From positions 93,684 to 157,683 of the forward strand of contig CAKQEW010000001.1 of assembly GCA_934230415.1 (NCBI GenBank): a stretch of DNA of 64,000 nt, given 5' to 3'. The stretch comes from an uncultured Alphaproteobacteria bacterium (GTDB taxonomy: Bacteria; Pseudomonadota; Alphaproteobacteria; Rs-D84). Numbering within the stretch: position 1 is the stretch's first letter; each line of letters opens with the position of its first letter. The notes beneath the pieces were generated by a model. The model made no database searches, was not told the DNA's origin, and saw only the letters and a program-made list of their open reading frames with translations. Positions 23,126 to 32,838 of this stretch are shown piece after piece. A program made the translations under genes and the position numbers.

Positions 23126-25375
23126 CTATAAAATATGCCGTTTGTTATTGGCATCTGGCGGACTGACAATGCCTTCTTGTTCCATACGTTCCATAAACCC
23201 GGCCGCCTTGTTATACCCGATTTGCAAACGGCGTTGGATATACGAAATCGTCGGTTTTTTATCACGCAAAACGCATTCCTTGGCCTGGGTGTACAGGTCG
23301 GCATCTTTGTCGCCCTTGGCCGCCGGCATACCCGGAATTGCCGCCCCACCCGCGACGCCACCATCGTCGCCATCGGTGATACCCTCTACATAATCTGGGG
23401 CCTGTTGCGCGCGCAAGAAATTACCAACGCGTGTCATTTCTTCGTCTGATATAAATGCGCCATGGATACGCACCGGAACACGTCCAGCCTCGCTGAACAA
23501 CATGTCGCCACACGCCAACAGGTTTTCAGCACCCTTTTCACCCAATGTTGTCATAGAGTCAATATTACTGCGCGCCTGGAACGAAATACGTGTCGGGAAA
23601 TTCGCCTTGATAACACCGGTAATTGTTGTCGCGTCTGGACGCTGGGTCGCCATGACCAGGTGGATACCGGCCGCACGCGCCTTTTGCGCAATACGCTGAA
23701 CACACGCCTCTACATCTTTGCGCGCCAGGCTCATCAGGTCGGCAACCTCGTCAATAACTATGACGATGTACGGCATATCTGACAAGTCAACTTCCTGGGT
23801 TTCAAACAGCAATTCACCCGTTTCTTCGTCTGTGCCAACGGCGACCTGGCGTGTGATTTTTTCACCACTGGCCCGCTTTGCCGCAACGATTTCATTGTAA
23901 CTTTCAATATTACGCGCATTAACCAGTTGCAGCTGTTTATAGCGATCCTCCATCTCACGAACGGCCCATTTCAGTGCATTGACCGCCGCATTTGGATCCA
24001 ATTTTACAATCGGCGTTATCAAGTGCGGTATATCATCCCAGAATCCAAAATCAACACCCTTTGGATCAATAATCATCAGTTTGCATTTATCCGGTGTAAA
24101 ATGATAAACGATGGACATAATGATTGACTGAACAAACACTGATTTACCGGAACCCGTGCGCCCTGCAATCAACATATGTGGCATTTTTGCCAAATCAAAA
24201 TACATATAATTACCGCCGATATCCACGCCCAACGCCAATGGAATCTTGTATTTTGATGTGCGGAACGTTTCACTTTCCACCAGTCCGCGGAACCGCACCG
24301 TCTGGCGTTTCAGATTCACCATTTCAACACCAATCAGCGGTGTCCCCGGAATATGTGCAATACGGATATTTTCAGTTGCCATCGCACGTGTCATATCCTT
24401 GACAGTCTTGCTGACATCAACCATGCGGGTACCACTGTCCGGCATAAATTCGTACAATGTAACGATTGGTCCGGGACGAATACCGACAACCTTGCCATGA
24501 ACATTGTATTCGGCAAAATGCACCTCCATCGCGGATGCATTGCTTTTCAGTTCTGGGGTAACAACACTCTTGCCAAAATTAGACCGTTCCAAGAACGCCG
24601 GATCTGGCAATTCAAATTCATCTGACGCATTGTGACGCACGGCGCGGGTACGTGATTTTTTCACCGCGCGGCGCGCCGGACGCGCGGGCGTGGTGTCATC
24701 TGCATCATCGTCTGAATCTGTATCATCATCTGTGGTATCTGCATCTGACTCATCATATTCTGTATCACCATCATCTGTGACCACCGGACGTGCCAAATGA
24801 AACACCGACAACACTAAACGCACCGCGCGCGAAACCGACCGCACAACCGCACGAATATGCGACCATTTAATATGCAATATCACGCATGCGAACCAGAAAA
24901 ATGCCGCCAGCGACAATACACCCACTGCGACCGCCCACGCGCCAATAAAACGCGTAACATCATATGATACAATCGCGCCTAACATACCCCCAAATACACC
25001 ACGTGGTACCATCATGCCGAAACCGGCACACCCCAGGCACAGCGCAATAAACATGCGCAGGAAATTATATTCTGGCGCAATATCATCCGTCCAATTTGCC
25101 AAACGCCCCAACCCCATGCGCGCCACACACAACAACACGAACAACGCCGGCACAAATCCAAACATATATTCCATGAACGCCGCAACATTACCAACAACCG
25201 ATTGCGTGCCAAACGTACTGGCCGTGGCAAAACCATCCAGATACACATCCAAAAACACCAACGCAAAAATAATCCACAACGCCAGTGCCAATGCGATGCC
25301 ACCGAATGCGCGTCGCGTAATATTCTTTAATGCCCCGGAAATACTGTCCGGTAAAAATTTTATTTTTCCTTCCAT
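23126..25375 (-). CDS. ftsK: DNA translocase FtsK
   Basis: A 749-residue FtsK/SpoIIIE-type motor that pumps chromosome termini through the closing septum. N-terminal four or so TM segments (~20-185), a short acidic Asp/Thr-rich linker (DESDADTTDDDTDSDDDADD), then the alpha/beta motor: Walker A IAGRTGSGKSVF, Walker B YIVIVIDEVADLM, MATQRPDATTITG. The C-terminal winged-helix gamma domain (TISYIQRRLQIGYNKAAGFMERME) reads KOPS-type sequences and contacts XerD, which is encoded at 34 kb. The linker is short, as is common in Alphaproteobacteria. Confidence 0.95.
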   Translation of the reverse strand: MEGKIKFLPDSISGALKNITRRAFGGIALALALWIIFALVFLDVYLDGFATASTFGTQSVVGNVAAFMEYMFGFVPALFVLLCVARMGLGRLANWTDDIAPEYNFLRMFIALCLGCAGFGMMVPRGVFGGMLGAIVSYDVTRFIGAWAVAVGVLSLAAFFWFACVILHIKWSHIRAVVRSVSRAVRLVLSVFHLARPVVTDDGDTEYDESDADTTDDDTDSDDDADDTTPARPARRAVKKSRTRAVRHNASDEFELPDPAFLERSNFGKSVVTPELKSNASAMEVHFAEYNVHGKVVGIRPGPIVTLYEFMPDSGTRMVDVSKTVKDMTRAMATENIRIAHIPGTPLIGVEMVNLKRQTVRFRGLVESETFRTSKYKIPLALGVDIGGNYMYFDLAKMPHMLIAGRTGSGKSVFVQSIIMSIVYHFTPDKCKLMIIDPKGVDFGFWDDIPHLITPIVKLDPNAAVNALKWAVREMEDRYKQLQLVNARNIESYNEIVAAKRASGEKITRQVAVGTDEETGELLFETQEVDLSDMPYIVIVIDEVADLMSLARKDVEACVQRIAQKARAAGIHLVMATQRPDATTITGVIKANFPTRISFQARSNIDSMTTLGEKGAENLLACGDMLFSEAGRVPVRIHGAFISDEEMTRVGNFLRAQQAPDYVEGITDGDDGGVAGGAAIPGMPAAKGDKDADLYTQAKECVLRDKKPTISYIQRRLQIGYNKAAGFMERMEQEGIVSPPDANNKRHIL

Positions 25376-25448
25376 AACGTGGTTATTTTATCATAAAAAA
25401 AACAAAAGTGTTAGTGCTTTAAAAACGCGCCACATGGGCGCGAATAAA

Positions 25449-26126
25449 TTACCGTTTTAATTGCCATTTGACCAAATCAGCCATCGCCATACCAATAAAC
25501 GCCCCCAGGATAACATCTGTGGGCCAATGCGCCCCATATGCGACACGCGACGCGCCGATAATGATGGCCAATGTCCACGTAAACCATTTCACACGTGGCG
25601 CCAACATCCCCAACATAACCAGCCCCGCAAATGATGCAACCGTATGTCCAGACGGCATGGAATTAAACGCCCATTCATTTGACAACGGATAAAAACCGGT
25701 CAGGCCCAGGGCCTCGTAAAAAATGGGACGGGCACGCCCAATCAACACCTTTAACACCTTGGCAACGATGGATGCCGACAGCACAGAGCAAAATATAAAA
25801 AACGCATAACTACTCTTTGTTTTTTCTATAAAATCACGCAAAAACACCCGAATACTAAACTGATTTCTGTCGTTTCTGTATCTGGGTATTGAATTTACGA
25901 CCTTTTTACTATAAAAAACACACATCGTGACGAATGATACGATAATCCACACCTTGGCATCAAAAATCGCATCAAACAGTCCCCACAACCCACAATTAAA
26001 TTGACGCATCCACAGGTACAACGGCGCATCAAACCACAGCACCCCACACACGACCAGCGCCATCGTTACTGCCGCGCCCCATGCCAATAATTTCCATTTC
26101 ATTTTATTATCTGGTGTTAAAAACAT
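25449..26126 (-). CDS. PAP2-family membrane phosphatase
   Basis: About 225 residues, polytopic. The three PAP2 signature motifs are present: KVLIGRARP (KxxxxxxRP), PSGHT, and SRVAYGAHWPTDV (SRxxxxxHxxxD). Family members dephosphorylate lipid phosphates such as undecaprenyl pyrophosphate, phosphatidic acid or lipid A; the substrate here cannot be assigned. ATG 26126 with AGGGCGG upstream is preferred; a TTG at 26147 would overlap the preceding gene. Confidence 0.88.
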   Translation of the reverse strand: MFLTPDNKMKWKLLAWGAAVTMALVVCGVLWFDAPLYLWMRQFNCGLWGLFDAIFDAKVWIIVSFVTMCVFYSKKVVNSIPRYRNDRNQFSIRVFLRDFIEKTKSSYAFFIFCSVLSASIVAKVLKVLIGRARPIFYEALGLTGFYPLSNEWAFNSMPSGHTVASFAGLVMLGMLAPRVKWFTWTLAIIIGASRVAYGAHWPTDVILGAFIGMAMADLVKWQLKR

Positions 26127-26136
26127 TTTATCCGCC

Positions 26137-27648
26137 CTATTTTGCAATCAATGAATTATAAATCTTTTTTTCCGTCAGTATTTTTGCCGCCACCGCCGAT
26201 GACAATGCATCTTCATCTGCGCCACTGGTGATAACCGGACAACCACGACGGATTGTATCCGCGGCAACATCTGTTTCACGATTAAAATCACGCGCATTAA
26301 AATCATCGTTTACAACATTCAAGAAAAACGCATCTTGTTGCGCACTGCTGCGAATATTAGATAAACACACAATCGGAAACACACCGCGTCCATCAATTGC
26401 GCGCCCTGTTCCCGTCTTGATTGATTTATTTAATAATTCCAATGCGCCACCATTATTTAAATCCAGGCGACTTGCGATACGCGCACTGCCCGCTGTTGGT
26501 GTACCGACCAGCACCCCGCGTTCATATTCATAGAATGCGGCCGCCAGTGCCTCTGCGGTGCCACGCGTCTGGTTAGATACCAGAACAACAACAGGAACAT
26601 CTGTGATGGCATTACCACCGGGTATAACTTCTACTTCGGCCTGGGCGGTTTCGGCAATACGCATAACCGGACGCGCACCAATAAACAGCCCCCCCAGTTT
26701 GGCCGCCGCGCGTGGCGCATCCCCGGACGCAACACGCAAATCCAGAACAATTCCGCCAATATTCGGATATTTTGCCAACGCTTCATTAACAATGGATACG
26801 GCGTTATCAGACACGTTATGCACAATGATTTCCAGAACATCGCCCGTATCTGTTCCAACGCCAGCACGGTGCACCACATCCGCATCGGCCAATACGATTG
26901 TTGCACGACGCAGCACAACATTGCGCACACCCGACGGCGTTAACAATTTAACCTTGGCCGTGCCGGAATTAAAGCCATCCAAAAATCCCGCAATATCATC
27001 ATCAGACATTTCTGACACTGCGCGACCATTAATTTCGGCGATTAAATCACCATCATGAATTCCGGCCGCATCGGCGGGCGAACCTGCAAATACACCATGC
27101 ACACGAAATTCACCACGCACATCACGCACACCGGTCAAACCAACACTGGTCAATATGCGTCCATCATCATACAATTCGGCATCACGTGAATAGATATAGC
27201 GACCATTTTCATCAATCCCGCGTATTAATGCATCAACCACCGACTGGTAAATTTCAGACGTGTTTGCATTATGAAACGCAACATCGTTTTCACGCAATTT
27301 CAGAATCATTGCCGTTGTAATTTCGCCAAAGCCATTCCAATCGCCACTGCGCGGACGTGGATAATTTGCAATAATCTCGTCCCCCCAGACCATAACCACA
27401 CGATTATCAGTCGCCGCAATATGCGCGTTTTTGTTCAGTGATTCCAGACTTTCAATCGCAACATTTATGTTTTTGCCCGCCCATTTCACGTTATCCAGTT
27501 TTTCATAGATTTCCGCAAATGTTTTGGACATATCCACAACGTTTATACCGTCTTGGACCGGTTCATCGTCAAAGAATAAACCATCTGCGCATGCCGGAAT
27601 TGTCGCCACAGCCAAACATAAAATGATAAATATTTGTCTTATTCGCAT
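26137..27648 (-). CDS. S41-family (C-terminal processing protease-like) protein with lost catalytic residues
   Basis: 503 residues: signal peptide (possible lipobox IPAC at Cys20), a ~120-residue N-terminal region, a PDZ domain (~165-245, GVFAGSPADAAGIHDGDLIAEINGRAV) and an S41 core with IGGIVLDLR. Where Prc/CtpA have the catalytic S-A-S-A-S-E segment, this protein has T-R-G-T-A-E (360-366), placing Gly363 at the catalytic Ser; the catalytic Lys of TFGKGT is replaced by Ser388 in TAGSAR. It is therefore probably a non-peptidase scaffold or substrate adaptor, if my alignment is right. Located between secF and the PAP2 gene on the same strand. Confidence 0.8.
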   Translation of the reverse strand: MRIRQIFIILCLAVATIPACADGLFFDDEPVQDGINVVDMSKTFAEIYEKLDNVKWAGKNINVAIESLESLNKNAHIAATDNRVVMVWGDEIIANYPRPRSGDWNGFGEITTAMILKLRENDVAFHNANTSEIYQSVVDALIRGIDENGRYIYSRDAELYDDGRILTSVGLTGVRDVRGEFRVHGVFAGSPADAAGIHDGDLIAEINGRAVSEMSDDDIAGFLDGFNSGTAKVKLLTPSGVRNVVLRRATIVLADADVVHRAGVGTDTGDVLEIIVHNVSDNAVSIVNEALAKYPNIGGIVLDLRVASGDAPRAAAKLGGLFIGARPVMRIAETAQAEVEVIPGGNAITDVPVVVLVSNQTRGTAEALAAAFYEYERGVLVGTPTAGSARIASRLDLNNGGALELLNKSIKTGTGRAIDGRGVFPIVCLSNIRSSAQQDAFFLNVVNDDFNARDFNRETDVAADTIRRGCPVITSGADEDALSSAVAAKILTEKKIYNSLIAK

Positions 27649-27681
27649 ATTCCAATTCCCCCCACGCGCAGATTATTCATA

Positions 27682-28545
27682 TTAATATTTTGTTTCACGC
27701 AAATTAAAGTGATACAAAACAACGTTTGAAATATAAATACTGGTCAATGTGCCCATCACAACCGAAAATGTCATCGCAATGGCGAATTCCTGTAACATCA
27801 CACCGCCCCAGAAATACAGGCCGACCATCGCCAGTATCGTGGACAAACTGGTCATAATCGTACGATGCAACATTTCATTAACCGACAGGTCAATCAGGTC
27901 ATTCATTGGCATCTTGTGATATTGTTTAATATTTTCATCAATTCGGTCATAATTCACAACCTTGTCATTAATAGAATACCCAATACCCATCAGAATAACC
28001 GCAATGGATGTCTGGTTAAATTCCAATCCTGTGATTGAAAAGAACCCGAACATCAATATAAAGTCCAACACCAATGATACAAACGAACCAACCGCATATC
28101 CGCCACGATAACGAATCCAGATATACACACTCATTAACACGAACGATACCAGAATTGCCAAGATACCGCCCCGCACCAATTCGCCACCGATTTTCGGTCC
28201 AACGATTTGTACCTGGGAATATTCAACCTTGTTGCCCAGTATTTGTTTAATTTCGGCAACACGCGTGTTTTGCTGGGCATCCGTTGCCCCCTTGGGCAAA
28301 CCAACGCGCACCAAAATCGCATTATTATCCACAGATTGCAATTCCGGACTGAACGCGGCCAGGTCACTGCGCATTTTATCAATGGTATAATCGGCAACAA
28401 TCGGTTTTACCTCCATTGAAATGCCACCGGCAAAATCAATACCGTAATTCAATCCACGTGTCAGCAATGACACCACAGAAATCAGAACCAATACAGCCGA
28501 AACCCAGTACGACAGTTTCCGATACTTCATAAAACGAAATTTCAT
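27682..28545 (-). CDS. secF: Protein translocase subunit SecF
   Basis: About 287 residues, six TM, RND-type partner of SecD that uses the proton motive force to complete Sec export. GLNYGIDFAGGISMEV is the SecF beta-barrel entry motif, GPKIGGELVRGG starts the second TM, and GIGYSINDKVVNYDRIDENI contains the conserved TM4 motif with Asp. ATG 28545 has AAGGGC upstream. It follows secD (13 bp). Confidence 0.95.
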   Translation of the reverse strand: MKFRFMKYRKLSYWVSAVLVLISVVSLLTRGLNYGIDFAGGISMEVKPIVADYTIDKMRSDLAAFSPELQSVDNNAILVRVGLPKGATDAQQNTRVAEIKQILGNKVEYSQVQIVGPKIGGELVRGGILAILVSFVLMSVYIWIRYRGGYAVGSFVSLVLDFILMFGFFSITGLEFNQTSIAVILMGIGYSINDKVVNYDRIDENIKQYHKMPMNDLIDLSVNEMLHRTIMTSLSTILAMVGLYFWGGVMLQEFAIAMTFSVVMGTLTSIYISNVVLYHFNLRETKY

Positions 28546-28558
28546 AACTTTGCCCTTT

Positions 28559-30118
28559 TTATTTATTCTTGATGTATCCAATTTTCTTGTTCTTGCCATT
28601 CATGTACCAATCAATCAACACGCGCGACAGCAGCAAACACGTAAACAATGTTGTAATCACACCGATTGACAAGGTAACCGCAAACCCACGAATTGGGCCG
28701 GCACCAAATTGGAACAAAATCAAACTGCAAATCAGATTGGTCAGGTTTCCGTCCATAACCGTCTTGGTTGAACGCGTGAATCCCAAATCAACCGCACGCA
28801 ATGTCGGAACACCTGCACGTACTTCGTCACGGATACGTTCAAATGGCAATATGTTTGCGTCCACCGCCATCCCCAGGGTCAGCACGATACCCGCAATCCC
28901 TGGCAACGTCAACGTCGCCCCCAAGAATGCCGATATACCGATAATCATCGCCAAATTCACCATTAACACGATGTCAGCAATTACACCAAATCGGCCATAT
29001 GCCAAAATCATAAACACAACAACAAACAGAACGCCGACCGCCGAACCGACCTTGCCGGCCTCAATTGCGTCCGCGCCCAGCCCCGCACCAACGGTACGTT
29101 CTTCTATCACCTGCAATGGTGCCGGCAACGCACCCGAACGTAACAATACCGCCAGGTCTTTTGCACCCTGCAATGTAAACCCACCAGAAATCTGGCCACG
29201 CCCACCAGGAATCGGTTCACGTATTGTTGGCGCCGACAACACACGACCATCCAAAACAATTGCAAAACGTTCGTTAACATGTTCTGTTGTCAGACGCGCA
29301 AACTTGCGTGCACCCGTCGCATCAAATGCAGTCGTTACAACCGGCATATTATTTTGGTCAAAATCCGCCTGGGAATCTTTCAGTGATTCACCAGAAACTT
29401 CCACACGGCTGTATACCGGAACCAGTTGCTGTGGCGCATCCATCAGTGGCAAAAACTGGGTCCCATTTGGCGCACGCCCAGATGCGATTTGTTCTGCCGT
29501 GACATTTTCATTAACCAGATGGAACGTCATCTTGGCGGTTTGACCAATCAGTTCTTTGATATGTTCTGGATTATCAACCCCCGGCAACTGAATCAGAATA
29601 TATTTGCCACCCTGGGATTGGATGGATGGTTCCTTGGTTCCCAACGCATCAATACGGCGACGCACAATTTCAATACTGCGCGCCAATGCATCTTGGACCA
29701 TTTCATTTTTCTGTTTTTCAGAATACGCCAGTGTAATTGTGCGACCAGATGATGAAATATCAACAGATGTTCCCAAAACACTCTTTAACCGCCCCTTGGC
29801 ACGGGATACATCGGCATCTTCGCGGACAACCAATGACACCACGCCATCGTTATTACGCAGGTTTGAAAAACGAATTACACCCTTGTCACGATCAATCATA
29901 GCTGTGCGTACTTCGTCATACAACTGGGCCGCTTTTTCCTGGAACATGGTGTTTGTGTCCACTTCCAATAACAATTGCGCCCCACCCTTTAAATCCAACC
30001 CCAGCGGAATTGGACGCACCCACGATGGAACATACGCCGACATTTTGGGCGATATTGTCGGCAACGCCAATAACACGCCAAAGACCGCAATAAAAATTAT
30101 CGCCAGTTTTTTAAACAT
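28559..30118 (-). CDS. secD: Protein translocase subunit SecD
   Basis: 519 residues: TM1, then the periplasmic P1 domain starting at IPLGLDLKGGAQLLLEVD (hallmark), GTKEPSIQSQGGKYILIQLPGV, and the C-terminal five-TM region with AVDANILPFERIRDE (conserved D in TM4) and LGFTRSTKTVMDGNLTNLI. Acts with SecF and YajC. Gene order yajC-secD-secF is the classical one. Confidence 0.96.
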   Translation of the reverse strand: MFKKLAIIFIAVFGVLLALPTISPKMSAYVPSWVRPIPLGLDLKGGAQLLLEVDTNTMFQEKAAQLYDEVRTAMIDRDKGVIRFSNLRNNDGVVSLVVREDADVSRAKGRLKSVLGTSVDISSSGRTITLAYSEKQKNEMVQDALARSIEIVRRRIDALGTKEPSIQSQGGKYILIQLPGVDNPEHIKELIGQTAKMTFHLVNENVTAEQIASGRAPNGTQFLPLMDAPQQLVPVYSRVEVSGESLKDSQADFDQNNMPVVTTAFDATGARKFARLTTEHVNERFAIVLDGRVLSAPTIREPIPGGRGQISGGFTLQGAKDLAVLLRSGALPAPLQVIEERTVGAGLGADAIEAGKVGSAVGVLFVVVFMILAYGRFGVIADIVLMVNLAMIIGISAFLGATLTLPGIAGIVLTLGMAVDANILPFERIRDEVRAGVPTLRAVDLGFTRSTKTVMDGNLTNLICSLILFQFGAGPIRGFAVTLSIGVITTLFTCLLLSRVLIDWYMNGKNKKIGYIKNK

Positions 30119-30131
30119 TTCTTACACCCTT

Positions 30132-30431
30132 TTATTCAACACTTGCAACCGCGTTTTTGTTGACTTCTATGACGACACCCTTGGCCACTTCCAATTCAAT
30201 CGTACGTTCGTTTATTTTTTTAATTGTTCCATAAATGCCGGCCGCCATAACGCGATTACCAACCTTTAAAGAATCCAACATTTTCTGGTATTCCGCCATT
30301 CTGCGCTTGTTCGGACGAACCATAAACAGGTAAATAATTCCAAACACGACCGCGCAATACAAAACCAGTCCCCATGTATTACCAGTGGCGACCGCATCGG
30401 CGTTTTGGGCAACAACTGCTGCTTGTTCCAT
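30132..30431 (-). CDS. yajC: Sec translocon accessory subunit YajC
   Basis: 99 residues: a short periplasmic N-terminus rich in Ala, one TM (~20-40, LVLYCAVVFGIIYLFMVRP), then the conserved MVRPNKRRMAEYQKMLDSLKVGNRVMAAGIYGTI cytosolic domain. Forms a complex with SecDF. 13 bp before secD. Confidence 0.95.
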   Translation of the reverse strand: MEQAAVVAQNADAVATGNTWGLVLYCAVVFGIIYLFMVRPNKRRMAEYQKMLDSLKVGNRVMAAGIYGTIKKINERTIELEVAKGVVIEVNKNAVASVE

Positions 30432-30517
30432 ATATTTTCTCCTTGGTCTGTTATTATATTATGGTGTTCAGAATAGTAAAAAAATCACGCACTGTAAAGG
30501 CAAAAAACCGCGAATAA

Positions 30518-32260
30518 TTATATGCGTTCAAACCACGCGTCCATATCATGAAATGGGATAAATTTATACACCGGGCGCCCATGATTACATTGTCCTGCAC
30601 GCGCAGTATTTTCAATCGCACGCAGCAATGCATCACACGATGGTAAATCCAGACGCTGGCCGGCGCGAACACTGTGGTGACATGCATAATTGGCCAATTT
30701 CAGATGCAGTCGTTCCCCCAACTGGGACGAATGACCTGTGGTGCGAACCTCGTCCGCGATGTCATGAAACAGGTTTGCCCAGTTTAAATCCCAATCGGCG
30801 GGCTTCTCAAAAATTGCGATTGCGTCATCACCAAATGCATCAATATGCAATCCAGATGCGCGCATTTCATCCGCCACGGTCAATACCGCCGCCACGTCAT
30901 CCGCACGCAATGAAATCACAATCGGGGTCAGCAACGGTTGGGATTTTATCGTATGCGTGCGCAGGCGTTCATACGTAATCCGTTCATGCGCCGCATGTTG
31001 GTCAACAACAACCAAATTATCCCCAGACACCGCCAAAATATATTTATCGCCAACCTGGGCAATTGCACGCCCCAGTGGCATGTCACAGTCTGTCGCGACA
31101 TCATCCGCCGGGGCCGCCGGCGTAAATACCGCCCCCACGTCCGGCGAACGCACAGACATAACCATCGGCGCAACTGGTGTCACAACCGGTCGCAATCCGA
31201 AATCAATATGTGTCTGGGTCGCAGCGGGCGCCATATTAAATTCATGTGGTGTATGCGCGGCTATATCCAGACGGGGCGCATCCTGTTGTAATGTCCGCCC
31301 CAGGTAATCACGCAATGTCTTGATAATAAAACTGCGTACGTGGGCGGGTTCCAGAAAGTGCACCTCTGTCTTGGCGGGGGACACGTTAACGTCCACACTG
31401 CGCGCCGGCACCGCCAGGTATAATGCACACAGCGGAAATTCACGTGCATGCATTACGTCCATATATGCCGCACGCAATGCACCAACCAAAACCTTGTCCC
31501 GAACAGGACGACCATTCACAAACAAATACTGGTCAACCGATGACGCACGCCGCAATGTTGGTTCTGATATAAAACCACGCAACGACATGCCGGCCGTACT
31601 GGCACTGGTTGCATCAACCGCAATCATACGCCCCCGCACATCATCACCCATAACGGCGACAATACGGTCTGACATATCCTGATTTTTTGGAAACCGCCAT
31701 TTGTTATTCAGCACGAATCCGACATCTGGGCGCGCCATGGCCAAACGACGCACCACATCCAGCACAGAAATCATTTCCGCCCGGTCCCCGCGCAAGAATT
31801 TCAAACGCGCCGGCGTGCGTGCAAACAAATTTTCAACACGAATTCGCGTCCCAGAATCCCAATCAGATGGCCGCACATCACCCGTATTTGCATCCAATCG
31901 CCACCCATTTTCATCTGTGCCATTGAACGTATCAATCGTCATATCAGATACTGATGCAATTGATGGTAACGCTTCGCCCCGGAACCCCATAAAATTAATA
32001 TTTAATAAATCATCATCCGGCAATTTTGATGTTGCATGCCGCTGAATACACCGCGCCAGGTCATCGCGCGACATCCCGCCACCATTATCAATCACGGAAA
32101 TCAATGTGCGTCCACCATCGGCGACATCAATCATTATCTGGTCTGCGCCCGCGTCCAGCGCATTTTCCACCAGTTCTTTGACCACGCTGGCGGGGCGTTC
32201 TACAACCTCGCCGGCGGCAATTTGATTAACCAGAAAATCAGGCAGAACGCGCACAGTCAT
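30518..32260 (-). CDS. mutL: DNA mismatch repair protein MutL
   Basis: 580 residues. GHKL ATPase N-terminus: IAAGEVVERPASVVKELVENALDAGA (motif I), DNGGGMS (motif II), ATSKL and GFRGEALPSIASV (motif III). The linker is shortish, and the C-terminal dimerisation domain contains VVDQHAAHERI and ACHHSVRAGQRL. The last is the region where endonuclease MutLs carry the DQHA(x)2E(x)4E metal motif; DQHAAHERITYE fits that, so this MutL is likely a nicking endonuclease, as expected in bacteria without MutH. 6 bp after greA. Confidence 0.95.
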   Translation of the reverse strand: MTVRVLPDFLVNQIAAGEVVERPASVVKELVENALDAGADQIMIDVADGGRTLISVIDNGGGMSRDDLARCIQRHATSKLPDDDLLNINFMGFRGEALPSIASVSDMTIDTFNGTDENGWRLDANTGDVRPSDWDSGTRIRVENLFARTPARLKFLRGDRAEMISVLDVVRRLAMARPDVGFVLNNKWRFPKNQDMSDRIVAVMGDDVRGRMIAVDATSASTAGMSLRGFISEPTLRRASSVDQYLFVNGRPVRDKVLVGALRAAYMDVMHAREFPLCALYLAVPARSVDVNVSPAKTEVHFLEPAHVRSFIIKTLRDYLGRTLQQDAPRLDIAAHTPHEFNMAPAATQTHIDFGLRPVVTPVAPMVMSVRSPDVGAVFTPAAPADDVATDCDMPLGRAIAQVGDKYILAVSGDNLVVVDQHAAHERITYERLRTHTIKSQPLLTPIVISLRADDVAAVLTVADEMRASGLHIDAFGDDAIAIFEKPADWDLNWANLFHDIADEVRTTGHSSQLGERLHLKLANYACHHSVRAGQRLDLPSCDALLRAIENTARAGQCNHGRPVYKFIPFHDMDAWFERI

Positions 32261-32266
32261 TTGGTA

Positions 32267-32737
32267 TTATTCTTTGAATTTTACTTCCAAAATCTCGTAT
32301 TCTTTTTCACCGGATGGCAATTTTACAACACATGTATCGCCAACACACCGGCCAATCATCGCGCGCCCCACCGGCGATGTGCATGAAATAACCTGGCGAC
32401 CATCTGATTCAATATCCGACAGAATTCGGCACTGCATACGGTTGCCATCTTCGTCTTCGGCGACAACACGTGCACCAAACACAACCCGGTCACCAGACAG
32501 CGAATCCACATCAATAATCGCCGCGTTTTCAATTACGCTTTCTATGAATTGAATACGCTTGTCAATCTGGCGCTGCTTTTCCTTGGCCGCGCTGTAATCA
32601 GCATTTTCAGACAAATCCCCCAGCGAACGCGCCCATTGAACCGTCTTTAAAATTTCTGGCCGTTGAACTTCCTTTAAATCTTTTAATTCTTTTAACAGTG
32701 CGTCAAAACCCGCACGCGAAATTGGTCTTTTTTCCAT
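32267..32737 (-). CDS. greA: Transcription elongation factor GreA
   Basis: 156 residues. N-terminal coiled coil with the tip acidic pair in ARSLGDLSENADYSAAKEKQ (conserved D and E that reach the RNA polymerase active site), and a C-terminal FKBP-like domain (SPVGRAMIGRCVGDTCVVKLPSGEKEYEILEV). Stimulates cleavage of backtracked transcripts. First gene of greA-mutL, divergent from lptG over a 101-bp region. Confidence 0.95.
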   Translation of the reverse strand: MEKRPISRAGFDALLKELKDLKEVQRPEILKTVQWARSLGDLSENADYSAAKEKQRQIDKRIQFIESVIENAAIIDVDSLSGDRVVFGARVVAEDEDGNRMQCRILSDIESDGRQVISCTSPVGRAMIGRCVGDTCVVKLPSGEKEYEILEVKFKE

Positions 32738-32838
32738 TTTTTATGCCTTAACGTTTGTATGGGGAATTATAAGCATTCATTTTAATTTTGCAATTATCAA
32801 ATCAACAGGTTATAATTTTCTGATACTGGGGTTACGTT

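Noticed and set aside
26558..27058. Open frame opposite the S41-like gene as evidence of gene decay
   Set aside because: The S41-like frame is intact over 503 codons with a signal peptide; loss of catalytic residues is a substitution, not pseudogenisation.
28569..29543. Long plus-strand open frame opposite secD (about 324 codons)
   Set aside because: Antisense to conserved secD, with low-complexity Asn/Thr/Pro composition typical of shadow frames.
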